A stretch of 41,296 bases of DNA from Flavobacteriales bacterium (GTDB lineage: Bacteria > Bacteroidota > Bacteroidia > Flavobacteriales_D > Crocinitomicaceae), in NCBI GenBank assembly GCA_947474675.1, contig CANJKA010000021.1, forward strand, positions 1-41,296, in the 5' to 3' direction. The notes under the pieces are model-generated. The model had not been told where the DNA came from. It did no database searches and saw nothing but the letters and a program-made list of their open reading frames with translations. Within the stretch, counting starts at the first letter, position 1; the number at the start of each line of letters is the position of its first letter. A program made the translations under genes and the position numbers. Positions 8,012 to 17,424 of the stretch are shown here, in pieces.

Positions 8012-9655
8012 ATGAAAAAATACTTAAGGTTTAAAAAACTTGTTTCTATATGTGCTTTGCTGTCAATAAGCTTTTTGTATGGTTGTAAAAAACATGATCT
8101 TAGTAAGTTAAAGAAAGATATGGCTTACGATCAAAATTTAGCTGTTCCTTTGGGTTATGGTGAATTTGATATCCATGATTTATTAGCAAAAAATGACAGC
8201 TTAATTTCAGTAGGGCCATTAGGTGTTTTGGAATTGGTTTATGAAGATGACTTAGATACTATTACAGCTCAAGAAGTTATACAACTACCTGATTTCTCAA
8301 TGCCTAACGATATGCTTCCTCCAAATTTTAATTTAGCAGTAACACCTAATTTTAACGGAGTGATTACTAATACCGATGTTCGTAATAGTGATTATGTTGC
8401 TTCAAATGGGGTAGAACTTCATGCACTTAATTTCCTGTCTGGTTCTTGCACATTGAATCTTTCCACAACAATTCAACATGATGTGTCTTTAGTTATAACA
8501 ATGCTAGATCTTCAATATAATAGTGCTCCAATTGTGAGAACGTTGGATGTTCATTATACTGGCAGTGTGCCTCAAATTGCTTCAACAGTAATCGATTTAA
8601 CAGATGTATTAGCTGACTTCACTGCTGGAAATGTAGAACCTTCTTTGATTTTTAATAGATTAAGAGTGAGTGTTGCTGCGACTATTACAGGTCTTGGAAA
8701 TCCAATTACTGGAACTGAAAGTCTAGATCTAACAATGTCTATGACGAATTTAGAATTTAAAAATATTACAGGTTATTTCGGCCAAAATTCATTAACTTCA
8801 GTTACTGATTCTATTACAATGAAAATTTTCAATAATGAGCAATCAGGAAATATAAATTTTACAAATCCAAAATTAAATTTTACAATTGATAATACATTTG
8901 GAATTCCTATTGATATTGACTTTTCTAACTTGTCTTCTTATCAAGTAGAACCACCTAGCATTGTAACTCCATTGATTTTAGATCCGTCAGTTGCTAGTAC
9001 TTCTATTGATTATCCTCACTTTCCACTTGAAAATGGTATAAATCAATCGACTGATATTTTATTAAACAATACCAATACTCAGAATATATCAAGTTTAATT
9101 GAGGCTGTTCCGAAGTTTTTTAAATATTCTGTTGATGTTACTTCAAATCCTTTAGGTCATACATCTGAACTTAATTACATTGAGAACTCAAGTAGAATGA
9201 TTATTAAAGCAAAATTAACTTTACCATTTCAAGGTTATGCTTCTGATTTTGTTGTTTCAGATACGATGAAGTTAAATGGGGCGACTTATGGTAAAAATGC
9301 CGAACATATTAAATCAATTATGCTTCGTTTAAATCTCAACAATGGTTTCCCAATTGCTTTCAAAGGAAATCTTGAGTTTAAAGATTCATTGAATAATTTA
9401 GTTTTCAATATGTTTACTACTGATCAACAGTTTGTTTCAGCAGCATTTGTAGATGGTAATGGTAAGGTTTCGAGTTCTGCAAGTTCGATAAATGATTATT
9501 ATTTAACAGATTCTCAAATAGCTTTATTAAGTCAAGTGAAAAAAGTTATTATTAGAGGTAAAGCAGAGTCTACTCAACCTTTAAATACGGAAGTTATAAT
9601 TTATGATACTTATAAAATTGCTTTAAAACTTGGTATACAGGTACAAGCAAAATAA
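8012..9655 (+). CDS. Lipoprotein of unknown function
   Basis: 547 residues. Seen: a lipoprotein signal peptide with lipobox FLYGC, so Cys25 would be lipidated; it is followed by KKHDLSKLKKD. The rest is a long beta-rich, Ser/Thr/Asn-rich exported domain with no family I recognise. Repeated short strands such as IDFSNLSSYQVEPPS, and a conserved-looking start (MAYDQNLAVPLGYGEFDIHDLL), suggest a Bacteroidota-specific fold. It lies 38 bp upstream of a DUF5723-like OmpA protein on the same strand, without a terminator between them, so the two are probably co-transcribed and act in the outer membrane. The surface or periplasmic side cannot be decided. Function unknown. Confidence 0.78.
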   Translation: MKKYLRFKKLVSICALLSISFLYGCKKHDLSKLKKDMAYDQNLAVPLGYGEFDIHDLLAKNDSLISVGPLGVLELVYEDDLDTITAQEVIQLPDFSMPNDMLPPNFNLAVTPNFNGVITNTDVRNSDYVASNGVELHALNFLSGSCTLNLSTTIQHDVSLVITMLDLQYNSAPIVRTLDVHYTGSVPQIASTVIDLTDVLADFTAGNVEPSLIFNRLRVSVAATITGLGNPITGTESLDLTMSMTNLEFKNITGYFGQNSLTSVTDSITMKIFNNEQSGNINFTNPKLNFTIDNTFGIPIDIDFSNLSSYQVEPPSIVTPLILDPSVASTSIDYPHFPLENGINQSTDILLNNTNTQNISSLIEAVPKFFKYSVDVTSNPLGHTSELNYIENSSRMIIKAKLTLPFQGYASDFVVSDTMKLNGATYGKNAEHIKSIMLRLNLNNGFPIAFKGNLEFKDSLNNLVFNMFTTDQQFVSAAFVDGNGKVSSSASSINDYYLTDSQIALLSQVKKVIIRGKAESTQPLNTEVIIYDTYKIALKLGIQVQAK

Positions 9656-9693
9656 TTATTTTAAATAAAAATTTATAACATTTATATTCTATC

Positions 9694-12009
9694 ATGAAAT
9701 TAAAAATATACACAAATAAACTAGTTCTTTCAATTGTTTTGTTAGTATTGGTTATGATTGATAATACTGCGTTTTCACAGAAAAACTTTACTTTATATAG
9801 TTTAAATGAAACGTCTCAAGCGATTAATCTAAATCCTGGATTCAAACAAAAAAACAGATTTTACCTTAGTTTACCTATTGGAATGCAAAATTTTTCAATT
9901 GTTAATTCTGGTTTTACGCTTAGTAATTTAATTACTACTAGACCGCAAGATGATTCCTTAACTTTTGCCCCAGGTTTAGCGATTTCAAAAATGGCTAAAA
10001 CCAATTACGTAAATGTTGAAGCATATAACGAGCTTTTTGCATTAGGATTCAAAGCGAAAAAAAGTTATATTACTTTGAATGTTACAAACCGTCTCCAAAC
10101 AAGATTTACCTATCCGAAAGATTTATTCAAATTAGCTTTTGAAGGGAATGGTGCTTCTTTACTTGGCCAAAGAGCTTCATTAGATGGATTAGGATTGGAT
10201 TTAATGTCTTATATTGAATATGGTATTGGTTATAATAGAACTTTCTTTGATAAATTAACTTTAGGTGTAAGAGCAAAAGCTTTGTCAGGTGTAGCAAACG
10301 TAAAGACTGTAAAAAGTCAGTTAGGTTTAACGACAGATGCTACTACTTTTGATTTAACCTTTGATGGAGCAATGCAAGTTAATTCAGCGAGTCTTTCTCA
10401 ATTTTCCGATACAAATAATACTGATTTATATAATGTGAATGCAATTACTTCTAATTTATTTAATTTTAAAAATGCAGGATTTGCTTTAGATTTAGGGGCT
10501 AGTTATCAATTAAATGATAGGATACAATTGAGTTCAAGTTTATTAGATCTTGGTTTTATTAAATGGAAAACAAATGTTTCAAATTATACTTCAAACGATG
10601 TTAATTACACGTTTAAAGGGGTGGATTTTAAAGATTTATTAGATACTGTAAAAGCTAAAAAAGTTGGCGATAATTTAATGGATACTTTGGGTAAAGTTTT
10701 TAATGCTGATCACAATACAAATAGCTATTCTACTGCTTTACATACGAAGTTTTATATTGGGGGTAAATATAAACTAACGAAAAATTTTAGTGCTGGTGTT
10801 TTGATGTACAACGAAATTGTTGCTAAAAAATATTCTGCAGGTGCTTCAGTATCTTTAACTTGTCAATTGAGAAATTGGTTTGGGGTAAGTGTTAATTATT
10901 CTGCTTATGGAAGATCTTATAATAATTTAGGGTTTGGATTCAATTTAAAAGGTGGTCCGCTTCAATTTTATTTAATGTCTGATAATTTAATGGCAGCTAT
11001 TAATTATGAAACCGCTAAAGTTGTCCATGTTAGTTTTGGTATGAACATCGTTGTTGGACCGAGAAAGGATAAAGATAAAGACGGAATTCCAAATAAAAAA
11101 GACGACTGTCCTTCTATTGTTGGTTTAGCTTATTTAAACGGTTGTCCAGATAGAGATAATGATAGCATCATCGATAAAAATGACTCGTGTCCTGATATTG
11201 CTGGTTTAAGAAAATTCAATGGTTGTCCTGATAGAGATAATGATAGTATTATTGATAAAAACGATTCTTGTCCTGATAAAGCTGGTTTGAAAGCTTTTAA
11301 TGGTTGCCCTGATACGGATAAAGATGGAATTATGGATTCAAAAGATGATTGTCCTGCTATTGCTGGTTTGTCAGTTTTCAAAGGTTGCCCTGATACTGAT
11401 AAAGATGGTATCAAAGATTCTGAAGATAATTGTCCAGATATTGCCGGATCTCTTGAAAATAAAGGTTGTCCTGATACTGATAAAGATGGAATTGTAGATG
11501 CTCTAGATAATTGTCCTACAGTTGCTGGACCAAAAGAAAATGTTGGTTGTCCTTGGGTTGATTCAGATAAAGATGGAATTCTAGATAAAGATGATAAATG
11601 TCCTTCAATTTTTGGTGTTGCCGAAAATAATGGGTGCCCTAAAATTGAAGTAGCAGCTCAACAGATTTTGAAACAAGCATTTGATAATCTTGAATTTAAT
11701 TCTGGAAATGCAATTATCAAGAAAACTTCAAATGCTTCTTTAGATAAATTAGCTGGATTATTGGTGAAAAACCCAATGTGGAAACTTGAAATTACAGGAC
11801 ATACAGACGATCAAGGCGATGATAAAGTGAACATGGTGCTTTCTCAAAAACGTGCTGAAGCTGTAAAAGCTTATCTAGTAAGTAAAGGAGTGTCTGCTGA
11901 TAAATTGAGAACGTTCTACTTTGGTGAAACAAAACCAATTGCACCAAATGATACTGAAGCTGGTCGTCAGAAAAATAGACGTGTTGAAATGACAGTTGCT
12001 TTTGAATAA
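9694..12009 (+). CDS. Outer-membrane protein: DUF5723-like barrel, TSP3 repeats, OmpA domain
   Basis: 771 residues. Seen: a signal peptide (1 to ~28, ending AFSQ); an N-terminal ~430-residue beta-rich domain resembling the Bacteroidota DUF5723 family (LNPGFKQKNRFYLSLPIG), probably an outer-membrane barrel; seven thrombospondin type-3 calcium-binding repeats at ~458-645 with DxDxDG loops, each closing in GCP, two of which (units 2 and 3) have Ser for Gly in the loop (DRDNDS); and a C-terminal OmpA peptidoglycan-binding domain at ~655-771 with GHTDDQG and, 15 residues after that Asp, the matching Arg (KRAEAV) known to bind diaminopimelate. It likely bridges the outer membrane and peptidoglycan. 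Units 2 and 3 are nearly identical at DNA level (11131-11298), suggesting recent duplication. A terminator follows. Confidence 0.88.
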   Translation: MKLKIYTNKLVLSIVLLVLVMIDNTAFSQKNFTLYSLNETSQAINLNPGFKQKNRFYLSLPIGMQNFSIVNSGFTLSNLITTRPQDDSLTFAPGLAISKMAKTNYVNVEAYNELFALGFKAKKSYITLNVTNRLQTRFTYPKDLFKLAFEGNGASLLGQRASLDGLGLDLMSYIEYGIGYNRTFFDKLTLGVRAKALSGVANVKTVKSQLGLTTDATTFDLTFDGAMQVNSASLSQFSDTNNTDLYNVNAITSNLFNFKNAGFALDLGASYQLNDRIQLSSSLLDLGFIKWKTNVSNYTSNDVNYTFKGVDFKDLLDTVKAKKVGDNLMDTLGKVFNADHNTNSYSTALHTKFYIGGKYKLTKNFSAGVLMYNEIVAKKYSAGASVSLTCQLRNWFGVSVNYSAYGRSYNNLGFGFNLKGGPLQFYLMSDNLMAAINYETAKVVHVSFGMNIVVGPRKDKDKDGIPNKKDDCPSIVGLAYLNGCPDRDNDSIIDKNDSCPDIAGLRKFNGCPDRDNDSIIDKNDSCPDKAGLKAFNGCPDTDKDGIMDSKDDCPAIAGLSVFKGCPDTDKDGIKDSEDNCPDIAGSLENKGCPDTDKDGIVDALDNCPTVAGPKENVGCPWVDSDKDGILDKDDKCPSIFGVAENNGCPKIEVAAQQILKQAFDNLEFNSGNAIIKKTSNASLDKLAGLLVKNPMWKLEITGHTDDQGDDKVNMVLSQKRAEAVKAYLVSKGVSADKLRTFYFGETKPIAPNDTEAGRQKNRRVEMTVAFE

Positions 12010-12033
12010 TAATTCAATCTCATTATAAATAGT

Positions 12034-12063
12034 AACCTCGGTCATAAGGATCGAGGTTTTTTT
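12034..12063 (+). terminator. Rho-independent terminator after the OmpA gene
   Basis: Stem AACCTCG/CGAGGTT (12034-12040 with 12052-12058), 11-nt loop, seven T ending at 12063. Confidence 0.82.
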
Positions 12064-12098
12064 ATGCTTCCTATTTCTAATTTGTGTATTTTTATCAC

Positions 12099-13718
12099 AT
12101 GTTTGAATTGACACGAAAAAAAAGATATTTATTTAGTATTCTTTCTGGGATATTAATGACTGTTTCATTTCCTTTTACAGGAAGTATAACGCCATTGGTT
12201 TTTGTTTCATGGATTCCACTTTTATTTATTGAAAATAACGTTACATTAAAAAAATATCGATCTTCAAAAGTATTTATTCATGCTTTAATTGTTTTTGTTT
12301 TATACAATATTGGTACGACTTGGTGGATATGGTATGCAGATGAAGGCGGAGCTATTTTTGCATTTTCGCTCAATGGTTTAATAATGGCTTTTGTATTCTT
12401 TCTTTTTCATCTACTTAAAAAAAGATTTGCTGGAAAAACAGGGTATTTTTTCTTACCTATTTTTTGGATTGCCTTTGAATACCTTCATTATAATTGGGAA
12501 TTATCTTATCCATGGTTAAATCTAGGAAATGTATTTTCGATTACACCAAGTTTTGTTCAGTGGTATTCGTATATTGGTGTATTAGGAGGTACTTTGTGGA
12601 TTCTGTCTATTAATATTTTAATTTTCTTTTTACTACAAAATAAATATTTAAAAGGAGTAGAGTTCAAGTTACAGAAACGTTCCATTATTCTAGTGTCTGG
12701 ATTATTTTTTCTTCCAATAATTTTTTCTTTGGCCACTTATTATTCGTATACTGAAAAAGTAAATCCAGTTGAAATTGTTGCCATTCAACCAAATATTGAT
12801 CCTTATAATGAGAAGTTTTCAGATGATGCTGGAAATCAAAAAAATCAATTGGATAAAATTTGTGATTTGGCTGATAAAAGTATTTCCAACAATACTAAAT
12901 TTGTTCTAGCTCCAGAAACTTCAATTTGGGAAGAATTTAATGAAAGCAACATTGAAAATTACCCTTTTTACAGTTTTTTATTTGAGCGTAAATCCAATTG
13001 GAAAGATGCCGAATTATTTATAGGTGCATCTACATTTCTATTGTTTGAAAATAAAAATTCGAGTGCTTCAATGAAAGATGAAGGAGGTCCTGGATTTTAT
13101 GAACGGTATAACAGTTCTTTACTTTTAAATAATAAAAATCAATCTAAAATTATTCATAAATCGAAATTGGTACTGGGAGTTGAAAAAGTTCCTTTCATTT
13201 CATATATCCCATGGCTAGAAGATTTAGTGATCAACCTAGATGGTGCTTCAGGAACATTGGGAATCGAAAAGGAACCAAGAGTTTTAACATCTAATAATTT
13301 GACGTTCGCACCCTCTATTTGTTACGAATCGATTTATGGAGATTTTATATCTCAACAAGTTAGTAAAGGTGCTGAAGTTATTTTTATTATTACAAATGAT
13401 GGCTGGTGGGGAGATACTCCTGGATACAGACAACATGCTAGTTTTGCGTCTTTAAGAGCAATCGAAAATAGAAGAAGCGTCGCTCGTTCAGCAAATACGG
13501 GTATCAGTTGTTTTGTTAATCAAAGAGGGGATGTTTTAGATCAAACCAAATGGTGGGTAAGTTCAGCGATTAGAGGAGAATTAAATACAAATAAAGAAAT
13601 GACTTTTTATACTAAACATGGAGATTGGTTAGGGAAACTATTTTTGTATTTATCTTTCTCTTTGATTTTTTATGAATTTATAAAAAGAATTAGTGCTGTT
13701 TTTTCAACGACTAAATAA
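12099..13718 (+). CDS. lnt: Apolipoprotein N-acyltransferase
   Basis: Inner-membrane enzyme that N-acylates the lipid-modified cysteine of apolipoproteins, the last step of lipoprotein maturation. 539 residues from the ATG at 12099; an in-frame GTG at 12084 would add only five residues. Seen: about six hydrophobic membrane segments in residues 10-215, then a periplasmic nitrilase-fold domain starting at VEIVAIQPNIDPYNEKF. The catalytic triad is present: Glu273 (APETS), Lys354 (HKSKLV) and Cys408 (SICYES), followed by NDGWWGDTPGYRQHASFASLRAIENRRSVARSANTG in pieces typical of Lnt, and a final C-terminal membrane segment near 513-530. It fits beside several lipoprotein and envelope genes. Strong family match. 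Confidence 0.96.
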   Translation: MFELTRKKRYLFSILSGILMTVSFPFTGSITPLVFVSWIPLLFIENNVTLKKYRSSKVFIHALIVFVLYNIGTTWWIWYADEGGAIFAFSLNGLIMAFVFFLFHLLKKRFAGKTGYFFLPIFWIAFEYLHYNWELSYPWLNLGNVFSITPSFVQWYSYIGVLGGTLWILSINILIFFLLQNKYLKGVEFKLQKRSIILVSGLFFLPIIFSLATYYSYTEKVNPVEIVAIQPNIDPYNEKFSDDAGNQKNQLDKICDLADKSISNNTKFVLAPETSIWEEFNESNIENYPFYSFLFERKSNWKDAELFIGASTFLLFENKNSSASMKDEGGPGFYERYNSSLLLNNKNQSKIIHKSKLVLGVEKVPFISYIPWLEDLVINLDGASGTLGIEKEPRVLTSNNLTFAPSICYESIYGDFISQQVSKGAEVIFIITNDGWWGDTPGYRQHASFASLRAIENRRSVARSANTGISCFVNQRGDVLDQTKWWVSSAIRGELNTNKEMTFYTKHGDWLGKLFLYLSFSLIFYEFIKRISAVFSTTK

Positions 13719-13765
13719 AATTTTAAGATTAAATAAGTATTTTTACTTTACTAAAAATAAAAACT

Positions 13766-14830
13766 ATGAATTGTACTAAATTGATATTTAGTTTCTTTTT
13801 TGCTTTTTGGATTCAATCAATTGCTATTGCTCAAACAGATTCTGTTATTCAAGCTAAAATTATTGATGATGGTTCTCAAGATGCCGAAAAATTTTACAAC
13901 AGTGGAATTTCAAATTTTTCTCTAAAGAAATATACTGAAGCGATAAGCGACTTTGATAAAGCAATTTCTTTAAAACCTGATTTTGAAAAAGCTTATTATA
14001 ATAGAGGAGCTACAAAATTAGAACTTGCGCAATTTAAAGAAGCAATCTCTGATTTTGATGTTTCATTGACGATCACTCAAAATTCTGAAAGTTATTTTAG
14101 CCGTGGTCAAGCGAAATACGCTCTTAATGATAAAGAAGGAGCTATAGCTGATTACTCTAAAGCTATTGAGTTAAATTCATCTCATGCTCAAGCTTTTTAT
14201 TATAGAGGTGGAATTAAATTTGAAAATTTAGATTATAAAGGTGCGGTAGAAGATTTTACTTTGGCAATAGGAGCGAAGTCTGATTATGCGTATGCGTATA
14301 ATGATAGAGGAAGTTCTAAACGCCAATTAGAAGATTTAGACGGTGCAATTTTAGATTATAAAAAAGCACTTTTAATTAATTCAGAAATGGCTTTTGCTTA
14401 TAATAATTTAGCAAGTGTTAAACGAAAAAAAGGAGATTTTAAAGGTGCTATAGAAGATTATACGCAGGCAATTAATAAACAAAAAGATTATTATGTTGCT
14501 TATAATAATAGAGGTTCTGCTAAATTTGATTCTGGTGATTTCAAAGGAGCAATAGAAGATTTTTCTAAAGCGATTCAAATAAAACCAGATTATGTTTTTG
14601 CTTTTAATAATAGGGCTTCAGCTAAATTAAAAATTCTCGATTACAAAGGTTGTGTGGATGATTGCAATGCTGCTATAAAAATAAATTCAGTGTTTGGTGA
14701 TGCTTATTTAAACAGAGGAATTGCTAAAGAAATGTTGAAAGATTTTCTGGGAGCTTGTGCAGATTGGAACAAAGCGATTGAACTAGGTGTTGAAGTTGCT
14801 AGAAATTACAATGGACATTGTGAGAAATAA
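13766..14830 (+). CDS. Exported nine-TPR protein
   Basis: 354 residues. Seen: a signal peptide (1 to ~23, ending SIAIAQ), then nearly the whole mature chain is tetratricopeptide repeats of 34 residues. I count nine units, each opening with a variant of AxAYNNRGxAK and closing with GAIEDFxKAIxIKPD; unit 3 is the most divergent (SESYFSRGQAKY). TPR arrays form a superhelix that binds peptides or partner proteins. No enzymatic domain is visible. It lies 47 bp after lnt and 41 bp before the PorE-like gene, same strand, so co-transcription is likely. A periplasmic assembly or scaffold role with its neighbour is an inference. Confidence 0.88.
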   Translation: MNCTKLIFSFFFAFWIQSIAIAQTDSVIQAKIIDDGSQDAEKFYNSGISNFSLKKYTEAISDFDKAISLKPDFEKAYYNRGATKLELAQFKEAISDFDVSLTITQNSESYFSRGQAKYALNDKEGAIADYSKAIELNSSHAQAFYYRGGIKFENLDYKGAVEDFTLAIGAKSDYAYAYNDRGSSKRQLEDLDGAILDYKKALLINSEMAFAYNNLASVKRKKGDFKGAIEDYTQAINKQKDYYVAYNNRGSAKFDSGDFKGAIEDFSKAIQIKPDYVFAFNNRASAKLKILDYKGCVDDCNAAIKINSVFGDAYLNRGIAKEMLKDFLGACADWNKAIELGVEVARNYNGHCEK

Positions 14831-14871
14831 TTCTTATTTAGTTCAATTTATTACTTTTAAATTCTTACAAG

Positions 14872-16953
14872 ATGATCAAATCAAATATATTTTTCAAACT
14901 CTTTTTCTCGTTTCTATTTACTCTTATTAGTTCTTCTTCCTTTTCTCAAAATGTTGAATTTGAAAAAGATTTTTTTAAAGAGAAAAAAGAAGAATTAAAA
15001 GTAGCTAAAAACAACATAGAAGAGGGGGATGTTTATTATCTACAAGGATCAGTTTACTATAAACAAGCAATTGATTTTTATCTTAAAGCAAATAATTTTA
15101 ATCCTAATAATGCTTTATTAAATTTTAAAATTGGTCAATGCTATTTATATTCTAATGATAGAATAAAATCCATTCCTTTTTTAGAAAAGGCTTATTTGTT
15201 AAATTCTTTAATTGATTTAGATATCCGATATTATTTGGGTTTAGCTTATCATATCGATATGCAATGGGATAAGTCAATCAAAGAATTTAATGCTTATTTG
15301 TTATTGATTAAACAAAAAGATCATCCAGAAATGTATGCAGATGTTTTGAAACATCTAGAAGAGTGTGCTTATGGGAAAATTTTGGTTCAAAGTCCTGTAA
15401 GAGTTTTTGTCGACAATGTTGGACCTGAAATTAACACTCCTTATTCTGATTATGGAGCTGTAATTTCTGCGGATGAATCAGTAATGGTTTTTACTTCTAG
15501 AAGACCAGGTTCTACTGGAGGTAAAATTGATCCAGGAATAAATGAAAATTTTGAAGATATTTATATTTCAACCAAAAAAAATGGAAAATGGACACCTGCA
15601 ATAAATATGGGACTTCCTATTAATACAGATGATCATGATGCCAATTCAGGACTTTCAGCTGATGGACAAAAATTTCTTATTTACATTGGAAAAAATAATG
15701 GAGATTTATATGAATCCGAATTGAAAGGAGAAGTTTGGAGTAAACCTGAAGAAATGAATAAAAATATTAATTCAGCAAATTTCCATGAGTCTTCAGCATG
15801 TTATTCTCCTAATGGTAAGTTGGTTTATTTTGTGACTGATAATCCCGATTTAGGTGGTTTAGGTGGGCGTGATATCTATGTTTCGGCAAAGGATGATAAA
15901 GGAAAATGGGGAAAACCTATAAATCTTGGAGTTAAAGTAAATTCTAAATATGATGAAGAAGGTATTTATATTCATCCGGATGGACGAACGCTTTATTTTA
16001 GTTCTCAAGGTCATCAAACGATGGGAGGATATGATATTTTCAAAACTATTTATGATGATAAATTAAAAACGTGGAGCGAACCTGTTAATATGGGATATCC
16101 TGTTAACACGACGGGAGATGATGTGTTTTTTGTGGTGTCTGCAAATGGTCGTCATGGTTATTATTCTTCTTTTAATTCTACTGGTTTCGGGAGGAATGAT
16201 ATTTATATGATTACATTTTTAGGAACTGAAAAACCTGTTGTTTTAAACAATGAAGATAATTTATTGGCAAGTGTTGTCGCTCCTGTAAAAGAAACTGTTA
16301 TTGCACCAGTTGTTACTATTAAGGAAGCTCAGTTAACGATTCTAAAAGGAATAATTACAGATGCATTAACACAAAAACCATTGGAAGCGACAATTGAAAT
16401 CATTGATAATAAAACCAATGAATTAGTAGCAACTTTTCTTTCAAATAGTTCATCTGGTAAATATTTAGTATCGTTACCTGCAGGAAGAAATTATGGAATT
16501 GCTGTTAAAAAAGATAATTACTTATTTCATTCCGAAAATTTCGATATTCCTATTACAGCAGCTTTTCAAGAAGTTAAAAAAGATGTTGAATTGAAAAACA
16601 TTGCTGTCGGAAGTAAAATCGTTTTGAAAAATATATTCTTTGATGTAAGTAAAGCTACTTTACGTCCTGAATCTACTTCCGAACTTCAACGTCTACAAAA
16701 GTTGTTAATCGATGTTCCAACTTTGAAAATTGAGATTTCAGGTCATACAGATTCGGATGGAACTGCAGAGTACAATCAAACGTTGTCTAATAACAGAGCT
16801 AAAGCAGTTGTCGATTATTTAATCAAAGCTGGAATTTCTTCCGATCGTTTGGTTTCAAAAGGATATGGAAAGGATCAGCCTATAGCCACAAATGACACGG
16901 TCGAAGGAAGGCAGTTGAATAGAAGGACAGAGTTTAAGATTTTGAGTAAGTAA
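14872..16953 (+). CDS. PorE-like protein: TPR, PD40 propeller, CRD, OmpA
   Basis: 693 residues, predicted periplasmic and peptidoglycan-anchored. Domains in order: signal peptide 1-25 (SSSFSQ); TPR-like helices at ~45-170; a PD40/WD40-like propeller at ~190-447 with blades ending in patterns such as YSDYGAVISADESVMVFTSRR, ESSACYSPNGKLVYFVTDN, EEGIYIHPDGRTLYFSSQG; a carboxypeptidase-regulatory-like beta sandwich at ~485-570 (LKGIITDALTQKPLEATIEI); and an OmpA domain at ~585-693 with FFDVSKATLRPES, Asp627 (GHTDSDG) and Arg642 for peptidoglycan binding. This is the order described for the T9SS component PorE of Porphyromonas gingivalis. The same architecture occurs in several paralogues per genome in Bacteroidota, so the symbol is not assigned. 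Confidence 0.9.
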   Translation: MIKSNIFFKLFFSFLFTLISSSSFSQNVEFEKDFFKEKKEELKVAKNNIEEGDVYYLQGSVYYKQAIDFYLKANNFNPNNALLNFKIGQCYLYSNDRIKSIPFLEKAYLLNSLIDLDIRYYLGLAYHIDMQWDKSIKEFNAYLLLIKQKDHPEMYADVLKHLEECAYGKILVQSPVRVFVDNVGPEINTPYSDYGAVISADESVMVFTSRRPGSTGGKIDPGINENFEDIYISTKKNGKWTPAINMGLPINTDDHDANSGLSADGQKFLIYIGKNNGDLYESELKGEVWSKPEEMNKNINSANFHESSACYSPNGKLVYFVTDNPDLGGLGGRDIYVSAKDDKGKWGKPINLGVKVNSKYDEEGIYIHPDGRTLYFSSQGHQTMGGYDIFKTIYDDKLKTWSEPVNMGYPVNTTGDDVFFVVSANGRHGYYSSFNSTGFGRNDIYMITFLGTEKPVVLNNEDNLLASVVAPVKETVIAPVVTIKEAQLTILKGIITDALTQKPLEATIEIIDNKTNELVATFLSNSSSGKYLVSLPAGRNYGIAVKKDNYLFHSENFDIPITAAFQEVKKDVELKNIAVGSKIVLKNIFFDVSKATLRPESTSELQRLQKLLIDVPTLKIEISGHTDSDGTAEYNQTLSNNRAKAVVDYLIKAGISSDRLVSKGYGKDQPIATNDTVEGRQLNRRTEFKILSK

Positions 16954-17424
16954 TGTTATTAATTTTACTCAGGTTAATAGAGGAATAACTGGGGTGTTTT
17001 ATTTTGAGGAGCTTGAGTTAATGATTTTTGCATAAATTGAATGTACTATCCTTGAGAACCCTGAAAGGGTGTAATATATAAAAAATGGATAAAGCCCTAT
17101 AAATTGAAAGTATCAGACTGTAAAAAGCCCTGAATGGTCGTGATTCCCAAGGTGATATTATTCACAAAAACAAAGTATTAGGACCCTTCAGGGCTTTTTA
17201 ATGTTCGTAATTTTCTTCTTTCGACGGGTATGCCCATCGTTAACAGATGACTGCCTTTCAGATTCTTATACTAATAAATAAAAATAGTATCAAACGATAA
17301 TTTTATGCATAACTAAATTAATGAAAATTCGTTTTATACCTTCTAGCACATCAAAATAATTTGAACCCAAATAACGATTCTATAATTTATTTTGTTTGAT
17401 AAAATAAACAGAATTTTATTTCGA
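16954..17424. other. Gene-free convergent intergenic region with REP-like repeat
   Basis: 471 bp between convergent genes. Its central part (17058-17239) holds three palindromic segments described separately as a repeat. 16954-17057 and 17240-17424 show nothing I can assign beyond an A/T-only inverted repeat near 17386-17410 that lacks a T-tract. No ORF with coding character. Confidence 0.6.
17058..17239. repeat. Degenerate REP/BIME-like palindromic element
   Basis: Three parts. ACCCT-GAA-AGGGT (17058-17070) is a perfect 5-bp hairpin. AAAAAGCCCTGAATGGTC (17122-17139) and GACCCTTCAGGGCTTTTT (17182-17199) are inverted copies matching at 17 of 18 positions around a 42-bp loop. CGACGGG/CCCATCG (17222-17228 with 17233-17239) is a hairpin with one mismatch, followed by GTTAACAGATGACTGCCTTT. 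All share a CCCTGAA/TTCAGGG core. This resembles repeated extragenic palindromes common in Bacteroidota genomes. The right arm ending in TTTTT may also terminate the PorE-like transcript. Confidence 0.55.

Noticed and set aside
11130..11497. Open frames on both strands within the TSP3 region (minus 11130-11414, plus frame-shifted 11300-11497)
   Set aside because: They are by-products of the repeated DNA of the TSP3 units; the real frame carries the DxDxDG pattern and continues into the OmpA domain.
13738..13745. TATTTTTA as a promoter of the nine-TPR gene
   Set aside because: One mismatch and no TTG at a fitting distance, so co-transcription with lnt is the simpler reading.
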